64,000 nt of DNA from Bryum argenteum (GCA_037043015.1 CM073321.1:7274001-7338000); one strand, 5' to 3'; numbered from the stretch's first letter, positions 1-11,610 are shown. Program-made: numbers and translations. Notes: generated by a model not told the origin, from the letters alone.

Positions 1-29
1 CATTTACAACATCATTAAAAACGCAGGTT

Positions 30-230
30 TCTTATAGTGATCGGGGCCGGTCGATCGTGGCCGGTCGTTCGCGCCGACCGATCGCGGCCGGTCGATCGTG
101 GCCGGTCGTTCGCGCCGACCGATCGTGGCCGACCGACCCTGGCCGCTCGATGTCGACCGACCGATGCCGGTCGATCGATGGTGGCCGATCGATCTGGGCG
201 GCCGCTACGGGTTTTTTTTAATTTTTTTTT
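30..230. repeat. CpG-rich GGTCGGCCGATCG block 1
   Basis: About 170 bp of overlapping GGTCGATCG / GGCCGGTCG / GACCGATCG words, very dense in CpG and in CGATCG palindromes. It is followed at once by long T tracts. Similar blocks lie at 2095-2240, 4615-4800, 8640-8930 and 63255-63850. At the last three positions a TATA-like box follows, so I read these blocks as upstream promoter parts of one repeat family. No TATA box is obvious here. Apparent ORFs across the block come from repeat composition. Confidence 0.75.
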
Positions 231-1201
231 TTCAAATACTTTTAAATTTTTTTTTTAATAAAATATACCACAGAAATCTTACAAAACTGCATAGGATCCT
301 TTTTTATTCCTCAAAGATTTCTGTTATTTGATTCTGAGTGATTATTAGACAATGAAAAAAGGAATCCTATGCTGATTTCTGAAATGCTATATATTCTTTA
401 TTCACGGATACATTTTCACTTTAAATTTTGAGAACAAAACCATTTCCAGTCTACTCTTTAAAGTATAAATCTTCAAAAATCAAAGATGTTTCATACATGA
501 GGCATATATTTGGGTCGAGATAGTTTCTTTCTTCTCTATTTTCCTTTTGTAAATTAATTAGCCATTGGCTTAATGAATCAAACTTTGAGCCACATGACCT
601 ACAACAGTAACTCTATTCCAATATTGCATGGTTGAAAATGTCAATTGGAGTATCCTCATTTTAATATAAGACACTTATTTTGGAGCAGCGTCATTTGGTT
701 AAAAATAGGCTATGAGATTGAAGATTCTATAATCCTAAATCCTATGTTGAATGTTGAATGTTCAATATTGTACGAGTATATTCTTTGCAATAAATGTGTG
801 ATTTATTCCATGTCAATAACATCTTCATCAAAAATGATAAATACAAAATAGATTATTTTGCATATAATAACTATGCGATGTAGAGTAGTGCAATTGTTAT
901 CCATTTAAAATATAATTGAGAACTACACCATACATACACAAATCCATTATTTCCCTTCCACACACAATGGTGTTTGCAAAGCTTTGCAACACCAAAACTA
1001 GAATTAAAATGAAATCTATTCCAAATTCCCAAGACCCTAAACCCTAAACCCTAAACCCTATACCGTAGAGGCCTAAAGAGTTATTCATACATCCTAAACC
1101 ATAAACCATAAATCCTATCTACAAGTGATTTTATCCACGAGATACTCTAAATGAAGAAGAGATGCCTCTTTAAAATATTCTATTCTCAAAACAATCAATC
1201 G
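230..1201. repeat. AT-rich direct repeat X, copy 1
   Basis: This noncoding segment recurs in the same orientation at about 2263-3142. Shared anchors are GCATAGGATCC (289 and 2324), 'ctatgagattgaaga', 'tttgcaaagctttgcaacac' and a CCCTAAA-type telomeric tract. Copies differ by many substitutions and small indels. Nothing coding is supported. It may be the body of a decayed LTR or a tandem duplication unit; the window start cuts the oldest copy. Confidence 0.75.
1028..1058. repeat. Interstitial telomere-type (CCCTAAA)n tract in X1
   Basis: About four CCCTAAA units, the last degenerate. The matching tract in X2 lies at 2966-3011. Because both copies of X carry it at the same place, it belongs to the repeat and does not mark a chromosome end. 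Confidence 0.8.
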
Positions 1202-1715
1202 AAGGAAGAGTTAATTCAGAAATTACTAGAAATTGTGAAGATTGTTTTTGTAATCTCTCAAGGCTACCCTTGTGAAATTGACAAACATTTTGACTTGGGT
1301 CACTTTGGAACTCAAGTAGTAAATTGTTCATGAACATATTTCCAAAAAAGAATTTCAAACAAAGACTAAATTTAAACAACCCTTAATGGACTTCAAACCT
1401 CAATATTCTAGATGTAGGTTGTAAATTTGGAATTTGGATATGCAAATTTTACCACATGCACTTTGCGGTGTAAGGAGCACCCAGTAAAAATTTAATAAAA
1501 AATTATTACTTTTGACGTCTTCATCTAAGCTGCCCGAAATAGGAAACCTCCACTTAGGTGGCCATGGATCTTTAGGGGTTAAGAAGGAATATTTTAACAA
1601 AAATAAATTAATGTGTACAATCAAAAACATGGTCTCTAGATTATAATAAGAATTGGCCCCATGGCGTTTGCTATCCTTACAGACAAGGGCATCAACTCCC
1701 AATGCCTTCACAAAT
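1202..1715. other. Spacer without recognisable gene
   Basis: About 510 bp of AT-rich sequence between X1 and Y1. It has no match to the corresponding spacer 3143-4230 that I can see. Short ORFs on both strands show no motif. I see no feature to call. Confidence 0.5.
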
Positions 1716-2095
1716 GGGAAAATTGGCCCCACTATATTGATTGTTAAATGACTACTCCAATTCAAGCCAATTGGGCACAACAACTCAAAAAGTGAGTGTA
1801 TTGGCTTGGAGATTTGCTCGCCTTCACTTCCCTTGAAGAGAGTCCCTTATTATAGATTTATTTAAAGCCGAGAGTATCTTTGTCATAAAACATTCTCGTT
1901 TGGGACAAAGAGATACTCCCGACATTCTCTTGTCAGAACATTCCCTGTCCATATTTAGCCGCCACGTGGACCATACAGGCTAAATATAGTAATTTTGAAA
2001 ATGCAACTATGCAACGCAGAGAAGTGATTGTAGTTGTGCAAACGGGAAGTGTTGGGGAGAGGCAAGAGGAAGAGGGGGAAGGGGGTACGCGGAAC
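1716..2095. repeat. Direct repeat Y, copy 1, with conserved hairpin
   Basis: Y1 matches 4231-4600 in the same orientation, starting from 'ggaaaattggccccactatatt'. It contains an inverted repeat (GAGTATCTTTGTC at about 1869, GACAAAGAGATACTC ending about 1915). The second copy keeps its own version of this hairpin. A CACGTG box sits near 1964 in this copy only. Each Y copy is followed by a CpG-rich block (2095-2240; 4615-4800), so Y plus the CpG block act as one module. Confidence 0.7.
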
Positions 2096-2245
2096 GACTG
2101 TCCGATTGGTCGCCCGGGGGACCTGGTCGGTCGCCAGGCCGGTCGCCGGTCGCCGGGCCGGTCGTCCGACGCCTGGGCGGTCGGCAAAGCGGTCGTGACG
2201 GCCGACCAATGGCAGCCGATCGATATGGGCGTCCGCTCTGGAGTT
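2095..2245. repeat. CpG-rich GGTCGGCCGATCG block 2
   Basis: GGTCGCCGGTCGCCGGGCCGGTCG-type words, ending in 'cgatcgatatgggcgtccgctc' and then T tracts. The junction to the T tract closely resembles the one near 200 in block 1. The longer ORFs on either strand are composition artefacts. Confidence 0.75.
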
Positions 2246-2262
2246 TTTTTTTTTAATTTTAC

Positions 2263-3142
2263 TTTTTTAAGCGTTTTTTTAAAAAAATAAAAAAATAAAA
2301 AATTACTGAAATCTGACAAAATTGCATAGGATCCTTGTTTTATTCCTCAAAAATTTCTGTTATCCGATTCTGAGTAGTTAGTACACAATGAAGAAACGAA
2401 TCCTATGTTGATTTCTGAAATGCTATGTATTCTTTTTTCACGGATACATCTGAACTTTAAATTTTAAGTTCATAAACATTTCCAGTGGACTCCATAAACG
2501 TATAAATCTTCACAAATCCAAAGAGGTTTCGTACAAATACTACTTGAGTACTCATACGTTATGATTTAGCGATCTATGAGGCTCTATGAAGTAAACTCTG
2601 AGCCACATGACCTACAATAGTAAATCTATTCCAATATTGGTTAAAAATAGGCTATGAGATTGAAGACTCTGGAATCTTAAATCCTATGTTGAATGTTGAA
2701 TATTGTACCTATATATTCTTTGCAATAAATGTGTGATTAATTCCATGTCAATAACATCTTCAATCAAATATGATAAATACAAAATAGATTATTTTGCACA
2801 TAATAACTATGCAATGTAGAGAAGTGCAACTTTTATCCATGTAAAATATAATTGAGAACTACACCATACATACAGGAATCCATTATTTTACTTCCACACA
2901 CGATTGTGTTTGCAAAGCTTTGCAACACAAAAACTAGGATAAAAATGAAATCTATCCCAAAACCTCAAGACCCTTAACCCTAAACCCTAAACCCTAAACC
3001 CTAAATCCTAGAGGCCTAGATAGTAATTCATACATCTTAAACCAAGAACTTAAATCCTATCCACAAGTGATTTTATCCATTAGATACTATAAATGAAGAA
3101 GTGATGGCTCTTCAAAATATTCTATTCCCAAATCAATCAATC
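2263..3142. repeat. AT-rich direct repeat X, copy 2
   Basis: Second copy of X (see 230-1201), offset by 2035 bp from copy 1. It carries four to five CCCTAAA units at 2966-3011. No gene. Confidence 0.75.
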
Positions 3143-4230
3143 ATAGTATACGAATAATCAATTTTATTTAACATCTAATCTTAGTACTAATGTACTATAC
3201 GTGTACAATATCAAATATGATTAAAAGTTTAGAAGTTGATGCCATTATTGCCATATATTAAACACATATAGGGTGGGATATTTTTTAAAATTTATTTGTC
3301 TCCCTATTTATTTCTCTTATTTTATGATCGCAAAATAGTAACAATAGAAACTTATTTCTATTACCTTCGTAAGAGGGGAATAAGTAACTATTCTAATCCA
3401 TACAATAAGAATAATGCTACAATTAATTTTTTAAAAAGAATATGTGCAAATTAGTTACAATTATATGTACTAGATTATATATATACTCCTAGGTTAGTTG
3501 AAGGGTGTCAGACAAAAAATAGCCAATAATAGAATTAATTGTTTAAGCACAATGTTTTTTTACAATAAGTACTACTAAATTAGATACACAACGATGGAGT
3601 AATTACCAAATGCCCATCAAATAATATAGACCATAAAATGTGGAAAAGTTAAGGCCCAAATAGAAAGTCTAAATATTGACAAACACAGTAATACCAAAGT
3701 TATGAAAACTAAATGCTCACACATGCTCACCTACATTTCATATATACTTAGATCTCTCCAATGTTAGACATCAGTATACTCTCATCAAGGAATAGTTTAA
3801 ATTTATGGAATGTAATTTGAGAGGATTTAAGGCCACCTCAGGGTACACACTAGGGGCCAAGCCATGAGTGGGGGCCAATACATGGCAAAATCTCCTTGTG
3901 AGACTGGATAAATTTTTGACAAAAGTTGAGAGATAGAAGAAATGAATGTCAATCCATGGGAGCTTGCAATACTAGCACTCACCACTATGAACTATGGTGA
4001 AACCACCTAAAGGCGGGCACCCAAGATTCTTGCCTTCATAAAGATCTCATCTTCCTTGCATGTACCTCATGCGTACATATTTAGGGTGCCCGCCTTTAGG
4101 CTTCTCCTTCTAAAATTTGTATTTAATTATGAGTGAGCTATAATCAAGCACATAAATAGGGTTAGCTCGTCTTTTCCTATTCGCTATTCGTGAAAAACAG
4201 TAACCCATTCATTTCTCACTCCAAGTATAT
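3143..4230. other. AT-rich spacer with a 17-bp perfect hairpin
   Basis: No coding region is supported. The one structured element is a perfect inverted repeat: CCTAAAGGCGGGCACCC at 4006-4022 and its reverse complement at 4084-4100, with a 61-nt loop. Nothing else recognised. Confidence 0.6.
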
Positions 4231-4905
4231 GGAAAATTGGCCCCACTATATTTATTGTTAAATGTTTTGTCCAATTCAAGCTAATTGGGCAACATAACTC
4301 AAAAAGTGAGTGAATTGGCTTGAAGATTTGTTGGCCTTCACTCCTCTTGGAATTGTCCCTTATTATAGATTTATTTAAAGCCTAGCGTATCTTTGTCATA
4401 AAACATTCCCGTTTATGACAAAAAGATATTCCCGACATTCCCTTGTCAGAACATTCCCTGTCCATATTTAGACGCGACGTGGACTATACTGGCTAAAAAT
4501 AGTACTCTTCAAATTGCAAATCTGTAATGGAAGGAAATCCTCAAAATTGTGCAAACGGGGAGGGTTGAGAGATGCAAGTAGAGGAGGAGGAATGGTGGTA
4601 CGGAGGAAGAGAGGTACGTCGGGTCGGTCGCCAGACGCCGGCCCGGTCGCACGGCTGGTCGCAGGACGCTAGCCCGGTCGCACGGCCGGTCGCCGGTCGC
4701 CAAGCCGGTTGGTCGAACCGTAAAACCGGTCGCTCGGATCGGTCGGCATCGGCGGCCCCGATCGATCGATCGGTCGTGCGACCCCGATCGGTCGCACGTC
4801 CGATCCAGGCCGCTTGACTGGCGATTTGACCGCTGCCGTCCAGGATCGGAGGGCCAGTGCCAGCTGGCCAATGGTGTCCGATCCCCGGTCGCCATAAATA
4901 GGAGG
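4231..4905 (+). promoter_or_regulatory. Repeat Y copy 2, CpG-rich block 3 and TATA-type promoter
   Basis: Y2 (4231-4600) runs into a CpG-rich GGTCGCACGGCCGGTCG block (4615-4800). A CCAAT word follows (about 4867) and then CATAAATAGG at 4893-4902. The nearest downstream gene-like sequence is the + strand gene from 5193. The arrangement (CpG block, TATA, short transcribed leader with T tract) is shared with 8.6-8.9 kb on the - strand and 63.3-63.9 kb on the + strand. Promoter function is inferred. Confidence 0.55.
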
Positions 4906-5192
4906 GGAGGGGCTCATTCTCCCTCACTTTGGTGAACGGGCTGTACGTTGTGGTTTTTTTTTAAGCTGCATCGACTGCGTTGCTCAGGGTCTGCCTGGGT
5001 CACCCACGCCCACACTGTGCATACTTGTCGGTGCTGAGAAGGGCCCCGAAGTTTTCATGTTCGAGGGGCGAGGCCAAGTCTCCACGACCAAAGGGCGACC
5101 CTCCAAAAATGGATTGGGAAGCATGGAGAGACCCAAACTGTGTTGCAGAGCCGGGTTGGCGAGAGGAGGGGGCAGACATTTGAAATTGCACC

Positions 5193-6255
5193 ATGTACAA
5201 AAAGTACGTGAAGATGTATCACATAATAGAGTTATGGCCGCGTCACGAAGCAGAGAAATATGGTCCTCGTCGTGAAGGCCTTGTGAAGAGTTGCAAGAGC
5301 GACCATTTTGCGCACAAATATCATGAAGTAACAATTGCGGTTGGAATGAAGAACACAAGGCCAGAACTGATGCTGTATTCTACCATGGCCATGGTCTGGG
5401 CTGAAATAGTCCTTCACAAGGACATTGACAGGACCACTGTGATAGGTTTGAACGTGCATTTATTGGATCGCAGCAACCGATTCATTCCAACAAATTGGAT
5501 GGGACCAAGCGATTGTTATACTACTTATTCAGAACGTTCAGCTGATATGGATGCATAACTTCAACAACATGGAACTCCAAGGGCATATGGAGGCACTAAC
5601 CAAGATTCAAACCATGACAATCGTCAAGCACCAGTATTCTTTGGCACATGAAGTGAGGGGTATTACCATGGTAACCACCAATTCAGTACTCCGGTGAGTT
5701 ATATGCCACCCCATCAGCAAAACACGTACGGAGCCGAACGCGAGTACGGTAGAGGTGGATCTAGTTTGAACTACCCATCTCCAATGTATGCAGGAGGTAC
5801 ACATGGTTTAGGAGGTGAGCAGGGTAGCGGATCCAATGCTCAATGCAACTCAAGCCCAACTCATTCTATAAACCCATACAATCGTGAGATCCAATACGGT
5901 ACAACATTCGGAAGTCCCGAGTACCGTAGGCCATCACACCTGAAGGAAACATACGAGTATGGAGGTCAATATGATAGAAGATCAGACATTGTTGGCTACA
6001 CAAATTATGGATATGGTCAGAATGCATAGGGAAGTAACGACATGCCTTCAGCACCTTTACTATCTCTTGAGAACAAAGAGGCGAGTTACCAACGACATCT
6101 GCAACAGCCACACTTCTAAGTCAGCAGGAATACATTGAACAGCTTGAAGCCGAAAGAAACTTTAGGCAAACTTATTTGTTTGGAGAATCTTCTCGAGGAC
6201 CACCTTCTTACGACGCAACGCCAAGTCGTAAATATGATGATGAAGACTCGGATTA
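5193..6255 (+). pseudogene. Gly/Tyr/Pro-rich gene of unknown function, broken
   Basis: One reading frame can be followed from the ATG at 5193 to about 6110, with in-frame stops near 5556, 5650 and 6027. A one-frame shift then leads to an acidic C-terminus ending KYDDEDSD at 6255. The first 120 residues form a mixed, probably folded domain (KHDIDRTTVIGLN-like, NWMGPSDCY). The middle is low-complexity and rich in Gly, Tyr, Ser, Pro and Gln (GAEREYGRGG, EYGGQYDRRS). Near the end SQQEYIEQLEAER suggests a short coiled coil. I do not recognise the family. It lies downstream of the promoter at 4893 and converges with the kinase-like gene, which recalls two-gene DNA transposons with opposed promoters. 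No transposase motif is visible. Confidence 0.45.
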
Positions 6256-6965
6256 AGAATGACAAATCATCATATATAGTGTCATTATAGTAAAGGTTAT
6301 GTAGGTTTTTGCAACGGATAATGTCTACACCATTATCGCCTTGCTAGGGGCCAATTTTGAGGATCCTGAAATCCATATTTTGTTTCTGCATGGATTATCC
6401 GATATCGGACTATATCATTATATATTAATATACTATGCAATTTGTTATTTCAAGGATTTTATTGCGATGTCTTGTATTTTTACTATGAGTTCACTTGGTG
6501 GTAATAATTTCTATTGTTTGGCTTTAAGCCTTTTTTCAAAGTCTCACACTCTCACCTAACATATGATATGTTCATCAATTCATACAAATAAAGGCATATG
6601 TAAGAAAAGTCATATTATGCTTGACTTGACTTTGGACAAACCATTAATATCGCAACTACGCAAGGTTGATATAATGAAGAAGTTTCACAATTCATTATAT
6701 ATTCTCAAATATTGTTCATGAAGATTTGGAGATAATTCTATTGAAGGTATGAAGTAATAAAATAAAATAACAAACAATGGAGAAGAAGTCATTCATTAGA
6801 ATCATTGCAAGGTATATATAAACAAGAATGTACTTGAAGCCGCTACATATAGAAGGCATGTAATACATTTGACTACAAAAAATTTGCCTACATCTACATG
6901 AGAACTTCAATGAAGAATCTAAAAAGCTAATAAAGCCGCAAGAACTAAAACAGATGCTCGAACTA
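6256..6965. other. AT-rich intergenic gap between convergent genes
   Basis: About 700 bp with no supported gene, lying between the 3' ends of the + strand and - strand genes. I see no clear terminator or polyadenylation landmark beyond general A/T richness. Confidence 0.5.
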
Positions 6966-6970
6966 ATTTA

Positions 6971-8443
6971 CTAATCATATTTGGTGCGATAATGATCATT
7001 TGGCACCGCCAATGGAATGATTCCATGAAGCGGTTGACAACGTGGGCGGCGTATACTTTGCATCGCGACCATCTCCAAGTATTGGTCAAAAGCATTTGCC
7101 AAGTCTTGATTTGACCACCGGTCGAGGCCCGTTGTACTTTGGCAATTCTCGTAAGCCGTCGACATGCTCTTCTTGAGGATTCGTTGTGCTATTCGTGCCG
7201 TAGCAAACTCCTCCGGCGCAATCAAAAAGGGGAATAACGTCAATGTCATCACTCCGTTTGTACAAGTACGTCACCCGAGGATCCACCCAATATCGTGCTT
7301 GTAGAGTATCAATTCTCTCTTGGGGTTTTGTGAACGTATACAAGGACCTCATTTTATCATCCATGCTCGTGGTTAGCCCCCAATCGCATACTCTAATATA
7401 CACTCGTGATTCATCTTGAGGGAAGTGAAGAAGTATGTTGTCCGAGACACATCGTTGTGGAGGTAGTTCAACCGGTGGACTTCACACATGATATGCACTA
7501 AAGCCCAAGCAAGCTCTGTTTGTTTTTTGCGAAACCGGACCAATCGCCAAGCTCGAATACGCTCATCATCGGAATGAAGTGTGAGTTCGATCTCTCCATT
7601 AACATCATCTCCATATCTTGCATCAAGGGCCAACATCGATCGAATCGTGCCGCCATTCCACCAGTACGTATAGCCTTGGAACTTATTTGCATGAATGGCT
7701 ATAAAACGAATAACACCTGCATGTTGTATCCTCACAGCAAACGCCTTATTCTGATGCTCCACCTTAGCCAAGTCTGGTCGTGTCACAGCATGGTTGGGAG
7801 TCTTTGCAGCAAATTCCCAATACTCTTCAATGGCCACAACCCCTCTTATGTGAACTTTGGAAATTGTGCCGTATCCTCCCCTCGGAGTCCTCTTCTCAAG
7901 TTCGATGATACGGGCCGTGACAGGAATTACTATCAAATTATTTATGCGACCCGGCTCCGTTAACCTTCCTTGATCCGTGTGCCACCATCCTATGGAGCCG
8001 CGCCGGTTTTGATTCTTGGATTACGGCCTCATCGCTTGTTGAAAAGCCTCCGCCCTCAATATCACATCTCTAAACTCCTCATCACCCGCTCGACTCGTTC
8101 TCTGCTACCTCTTCAATATGTTGACAGCGTTCCAGAGAGCAATCAGAGCATCGATTAATCTATCCTCCATCCAATCCGTAAAGCCACGCTTTTCGGTCTC
8201 CGGTCTCCACACCGGATCTTGGAGCGCTTCCATCATGAGGTCCATCATATCGTCCTTGAATTTGGCCTAAGCTTCCTCTTTGTATCTCACGTATTTGCTG
8301 AACAAACGTGAAAGACTGTTGGCCTCATAAAATCGCACGATTACATTCTCTCGAAGGAAGTTCTTGCACTTATTTGGTGGGTGCTCCACCGCTGAAGATG
8401 AGAAAACGCCTCGGGTCTCCGGCCTCGATTCCCCCCACTGCAT
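6971..8443 (-). pseudogene. Protein-kinase-like gene with HND/DWG motifs, broken
   Basis: Read right to left from MQWGES near 8443. The N-terminal region of about 150 residues precedes a kinase fold: glycine loop RGGYGTISKV (about 7860), AFAVRI where the usual VAIK lysine is Arg, catalytic loop LHNDVSRTT (about 7440, HRD read as HND and the following Asn replaced), then VCDWGL (DFG read as DWG, about 7385). A C-lobe with RRP-type end stops at 6971. The frame changes at least at 7380-7400 and about 7250, with stops near 8275, 8110 and 8045. The lysine and asparagine changes suggest a weak or dead kinase even before it decayed. HND/DWG kinases of this type form large families in some seed-free plants, as I recall. 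It is driven by the CpG-rich promoter at 8.64 kb. Confidence 0.6.
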
Positions 8444-8489
8444 CCAACCCCATCTTTTGGTATCTTTTTTTCGAAAAAAAAAAAACAAA

Positions 8490-9108
8490 AACTCCCCCCT
8501 GTTACAAATAGAAAGACTTCTTTCTTCCCCAAGATAAGCAGCCAGTGGATGAAAATTAAGAAAATTTCCAACCTACAACCACTCCTCACCCCGAAAAGGA
8601 AGAAAAGAAGTGAGGAGGGTGGAGGACCGGTCGGCCTTATGTAGGCCATGATCGCATGGCCGACCGGCCGACTTATATCCAACGATCGCTGGCCGACCGC
8701 CCCGACCGATCGGACAGCCGGCGGCATCTGGTCGATCGCGATCGATCGGACGGCCAAAAGTGACCGCGACCGATCGGTCAGCCGACGCCGACGGCGCCCC
8801 ATCCGACGGCCGACCGAGACTGCGATCAATCGGACGGCGTGCGGCCGATCAGACGACGGATCCGTTGGCTGCGACCGATCCGATGCCGTCGACTGGTCGG
8901 TCGGCCGTGGCTGATCGGACGGTCCTGGGCCGCCTGATACAATCAAATGGTAACCACCTAAACTCGCAACACAATTTCAACGACTAAGATGCAACCTCCA
9001 ATACGATTTGACGGTTAAAAAATTTACTATTGTCATAGTAATTCCAATTTACCCCTCCGAACGGACGTCCGTCCGACCAGAAAAACTCAAAAGACGTCCG
9101 GATTGACA
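8490..9108 (-). promoter_or_regulatory. CpG-rich promoter module, inverted copy of 63.05-64 kb
   Basis: The reverse complement of this segment matches 63053-63990 in order: 'tcaatccggac', GGACGGACGTCCG-type words, 'ggtaaattggaattactatg', 'gtaaattttttaaccgtca', then the CpG GGCCGTCCGATCGGTC block, a TATA-like TACATAAGG (about 8636-8645) and a leader 'tgtaggttggaa...tttcatccactg'. The module ends sharply at about 9108 on this side. It reads leftward into the kinase-like gene. The copy at the right edge reads rightward out of the window. Sharp inner ends and an internal promoter fit a terminal inverted repeat of a DNA transposon family. A target duplication could not be confirmed. Confidence 0.65.
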
Positions 9109-9184
9109 TGCCTACGTGGAATGCCTCGGTGACATGGAAAGCTTATATTGAAGATAGGGGTGACGAGGACAAGTAGGTGTTTGG

Positions 9185-9605
9185 TCCTGGGGGATGTCAA
9201 TAGTGACGTTGGCGTTTTTTTTTTACGCAAAATTGTGTCAATTTGTGTTTAAGGAAACGTAGTGATATAGCTGACGTGTCAATTGCATTTATCGTAAGGG
9301 TGACGTGGCTCTTAGGGTTTGACTTGGTCAATGATCCTAGAGAGTGTCAATGGTGACATAAATGTCAAAAGTAACATAGATTATGTTAAATTGTGTTTTA
9401 GGAAACGCGTTTCAAGAATGTGCATGGAGCTTTAGGGTTTCGCGGCGGCTAGGGTTACTGTGTCAAAAGTGACGCACGCGTCAAAAGTGACATATGTTGT
9501 GTTAAACACTCTTTTTAGAGACGTCATCATATAGGGTACGTGAATGCGTCACTATTGACGCAGTTTAACGCCAAACGTCACACTTTTGACGTAGAATAAC
9601 GCAAG
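9185..9605. repeat. Cluster of GTCA-N4-TGAC palindromes
   Basis: Sites such as GTCAATAGTGAC (9198), GTCAATGGTGAC (about 9348), GTCAAAAGTGAC twice (about 9460 and 9480) and GTCACTATTGAC (about 9547), plus the looser GTCACACTTTTGAC (about 9577) and half sites. The first and last parts are loosely inverted (GTCAATAGTGACGTTGGCG against CGCCAAACGTCACACTTTTGACG). There is no ORF. It may be subterminal repeats of a small foldback or MITE-like element. Confidence 0.55.
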
Positions 9606-9659
9606 GAGTACCCTATCACATGACTTCCACTATGACGTCTAGAATAACGGACTTTAGTC

Positions 9660-10633
9660 CATCCGGAGGATGACTTTCATCGGGGTGGATGAACAGATGC
9701 GGCTAGGGTTAGCTGCCAGAGTTAGGTTATGGTACTTTTAGGGAAGATATAAGTTAGAATCTCACTCTTGCTTTCATTTCTACGCAGTTTGTGTTAGAGT
9801 TCTACAGTTTTAGAGAGTAACATATTAGATTGTTAATGTATGGATTGTAGAGGTGTTAGAGTTTTACAAGTTTTTCTTCTTTCTTTGCAATTTTTAGGTT
9901 GTTCAAGAGTTGCATCGTGATGATTCCCATCCCAGTTTCATTGCATGACGTGCCTTATTAAACTTAGCGTGTCTGTGGTAATGTGTGCTGTGCAGATCAA
10001 GAAGAATCCAGCATGACGAAACCCAAAAAGTCTGTCAAACCCTGTTCTCCAATATTTTTATTTTTATTGCGTGTTTAGGGTTTAAATGTTAGTTTTAGTG
10101 TTTGGAAATAAAGACCGGACAGTTAAAACTGGTCCGTAGATAGTATTTTAGTGTTGTGGTTAATCCGGTTGGCCTTAGTAGATTCTAGAGCCTACCGGAG
10201 TGTCTTGTTCTCGTCCGGTTTTCCCATGTGAATTCCGGGTGACCCGGTTGTTCTACCGGGATGGTCACCGGGGCGACCAGTCGACCCGACAAAATGGCTG
10301 GAATTCTCGCGCGCGCCCGCAAGTACCACCGGCGGCTCACTCGTGCCCGGAAGAATGACCGATGTACTTCTATAGGCCGGAGTAATGATGTCTCGAGAGG
10401 AGGTTTCCGAATTAAGGCTTTTAAGCGCTACCGCCACCATTTGTGACCATTCCAGTTTCGATTCGCGCGTTCTGAGCTCTCAATCATCTCCGCGCGCTCG
10501 GTACCCTAGAGAAAAGCGACATTTAGCGAGTCGAGTTAGGGTTCCGGGACATAGGGTTTTCACCGGAAGGAGTCCGGTAGCTCAGAGTGTGGCGAGCGAT
10601 TCCGAGCGTAGGAACAGGATTAGCATCGACGCG
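9660..10633 (+). other. 5' flank of ORFX copy 1
   Basis: Noncoding. The part from about 9990 resembles the flank of ORFX copy 2 (about 37260-37800): 'gtcaaaccctgttctccaa', 'gtgtttaggg', 'ccggttggcctta', a CCGG-rich stretch and TTTTAAG before the coding start. So ORFX moves with its own upstream region. No other gene seen. Confidence 0.55.
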
Positions 10634-11610
10634 ATGACGAGAAAGAGAGACGTGGAGTTGTGGCGAGTGTGGAAGCTGACTCCCATCAAGACGGTGAAGC
10701 CGGACTTCCCACGGTCACCACGCCATGAAGCGGAGTTGAAAGAGGACCTCCTCCGGATGGAGTGCGCCGGCCTTTTAGACGTTCCGTGGGATATGTCCGA
10801 CCAGCTGATCATCGAGGAGACAATCGGCAAGCGGTTTCCGGAGCAGTTCGTGGCGCATTGCTTAGAGGGGAAATCGGAGAACTGGAAGCCGCGCCGTTGG
10901 AGGGCGACCTACCGGTTTCGAGACTCCCCGGTGGGTTACATCAAGATTAAGGGCGATGAAGGGCTACAAGGCTGGTTCCGCAGGTCGCCCGATACGAAGG
11001 CCGGTTTCACAATCGAGGATTGCAAGAGCGACCGGGAGATGCGGCTAATCCGGTTCCAGGTGCCCATTCTCAGTCCGAATAAGCCAACAATCTGCACCAT
11101 CAAGCTCATGAAGTCCATCCTGTGGAGCTACGATGGTAAGCAGGTGGTTGGATGGCATCACACCATCAGCGTTGTGGTGCAGCGGGAGATTGCTAAGGTT
11201 GGCGACCGGAAGGGGTGTCCCCTGACCCCTTCCTTTTCCACTTCTACGCGGGATTCAGCATCCTCACCGACCGGGAGGTGTTCTGCTGGAGCTACAAGTA
11301 GCCCATGCTGTCCAGAGACCCTCAGGAGGACATCTCCTTGGAGTCGGAAGAGGAGGGAGAAGGAGTGCGACCTAGCGACTTGGAGGGATCCCCGGACTTG
11401 GCTGGTGGGTAGAAGAGGCAAACGGGGCTGAGCCAAGCCGGGCCCAGCAAGGCACCCCGGTTGAGTGTTCAAAGGGAGGAAGTGAACTCGGTGCCTGCTA
11501 CCCGGATACGCAAGGCTGTGCCATCCGTGTTCGTGCCAAACGCGGATGAGGAAGAGGAAGAAGCCAAAGAACCAGAAGAACGAGCCAATCCGGTCGAGGA
11601 AGAGGAGGAG
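10634..11610 (+). pseudogene. ORFX copy 1, frameshifted and cut by a retrotransposon
   Basis: Start chosen at MTRKRDVELW because it aligns with MPRKRADLPW of copy 2. Conserved blocks: MECAGLLDVPWDM, WRATYRFRDSPVGYI, LIRFQVPIL and KLMKSILWSYD (found in copies 1 and 2), then KGCPLTP. A one-base loss near 11230 shifts the frame; the other frame continues FYAGFSILTD as in copy 2. Then comes an acidic Glu-rich tail. The tail is interrupted at 11611 by the terminal CGCGACA of a chromovirus LTR. Function unknown. The layout recalls uncharacterised 'plant transposon protein' ORFs of gypsy-type elements, but I cannot assign it. Confidence 0.6.

Noticed and set aside
37-331. Arg/Asp-rich ORFs at the window start
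   Set aside because: Read through the CpG block into poly-T tracts; composition artefact.
1028-3011. Telomere or chromosome end
   Set aside because: Only three to five CCCTAAA units, present inside each copy of a dispersed repeat.
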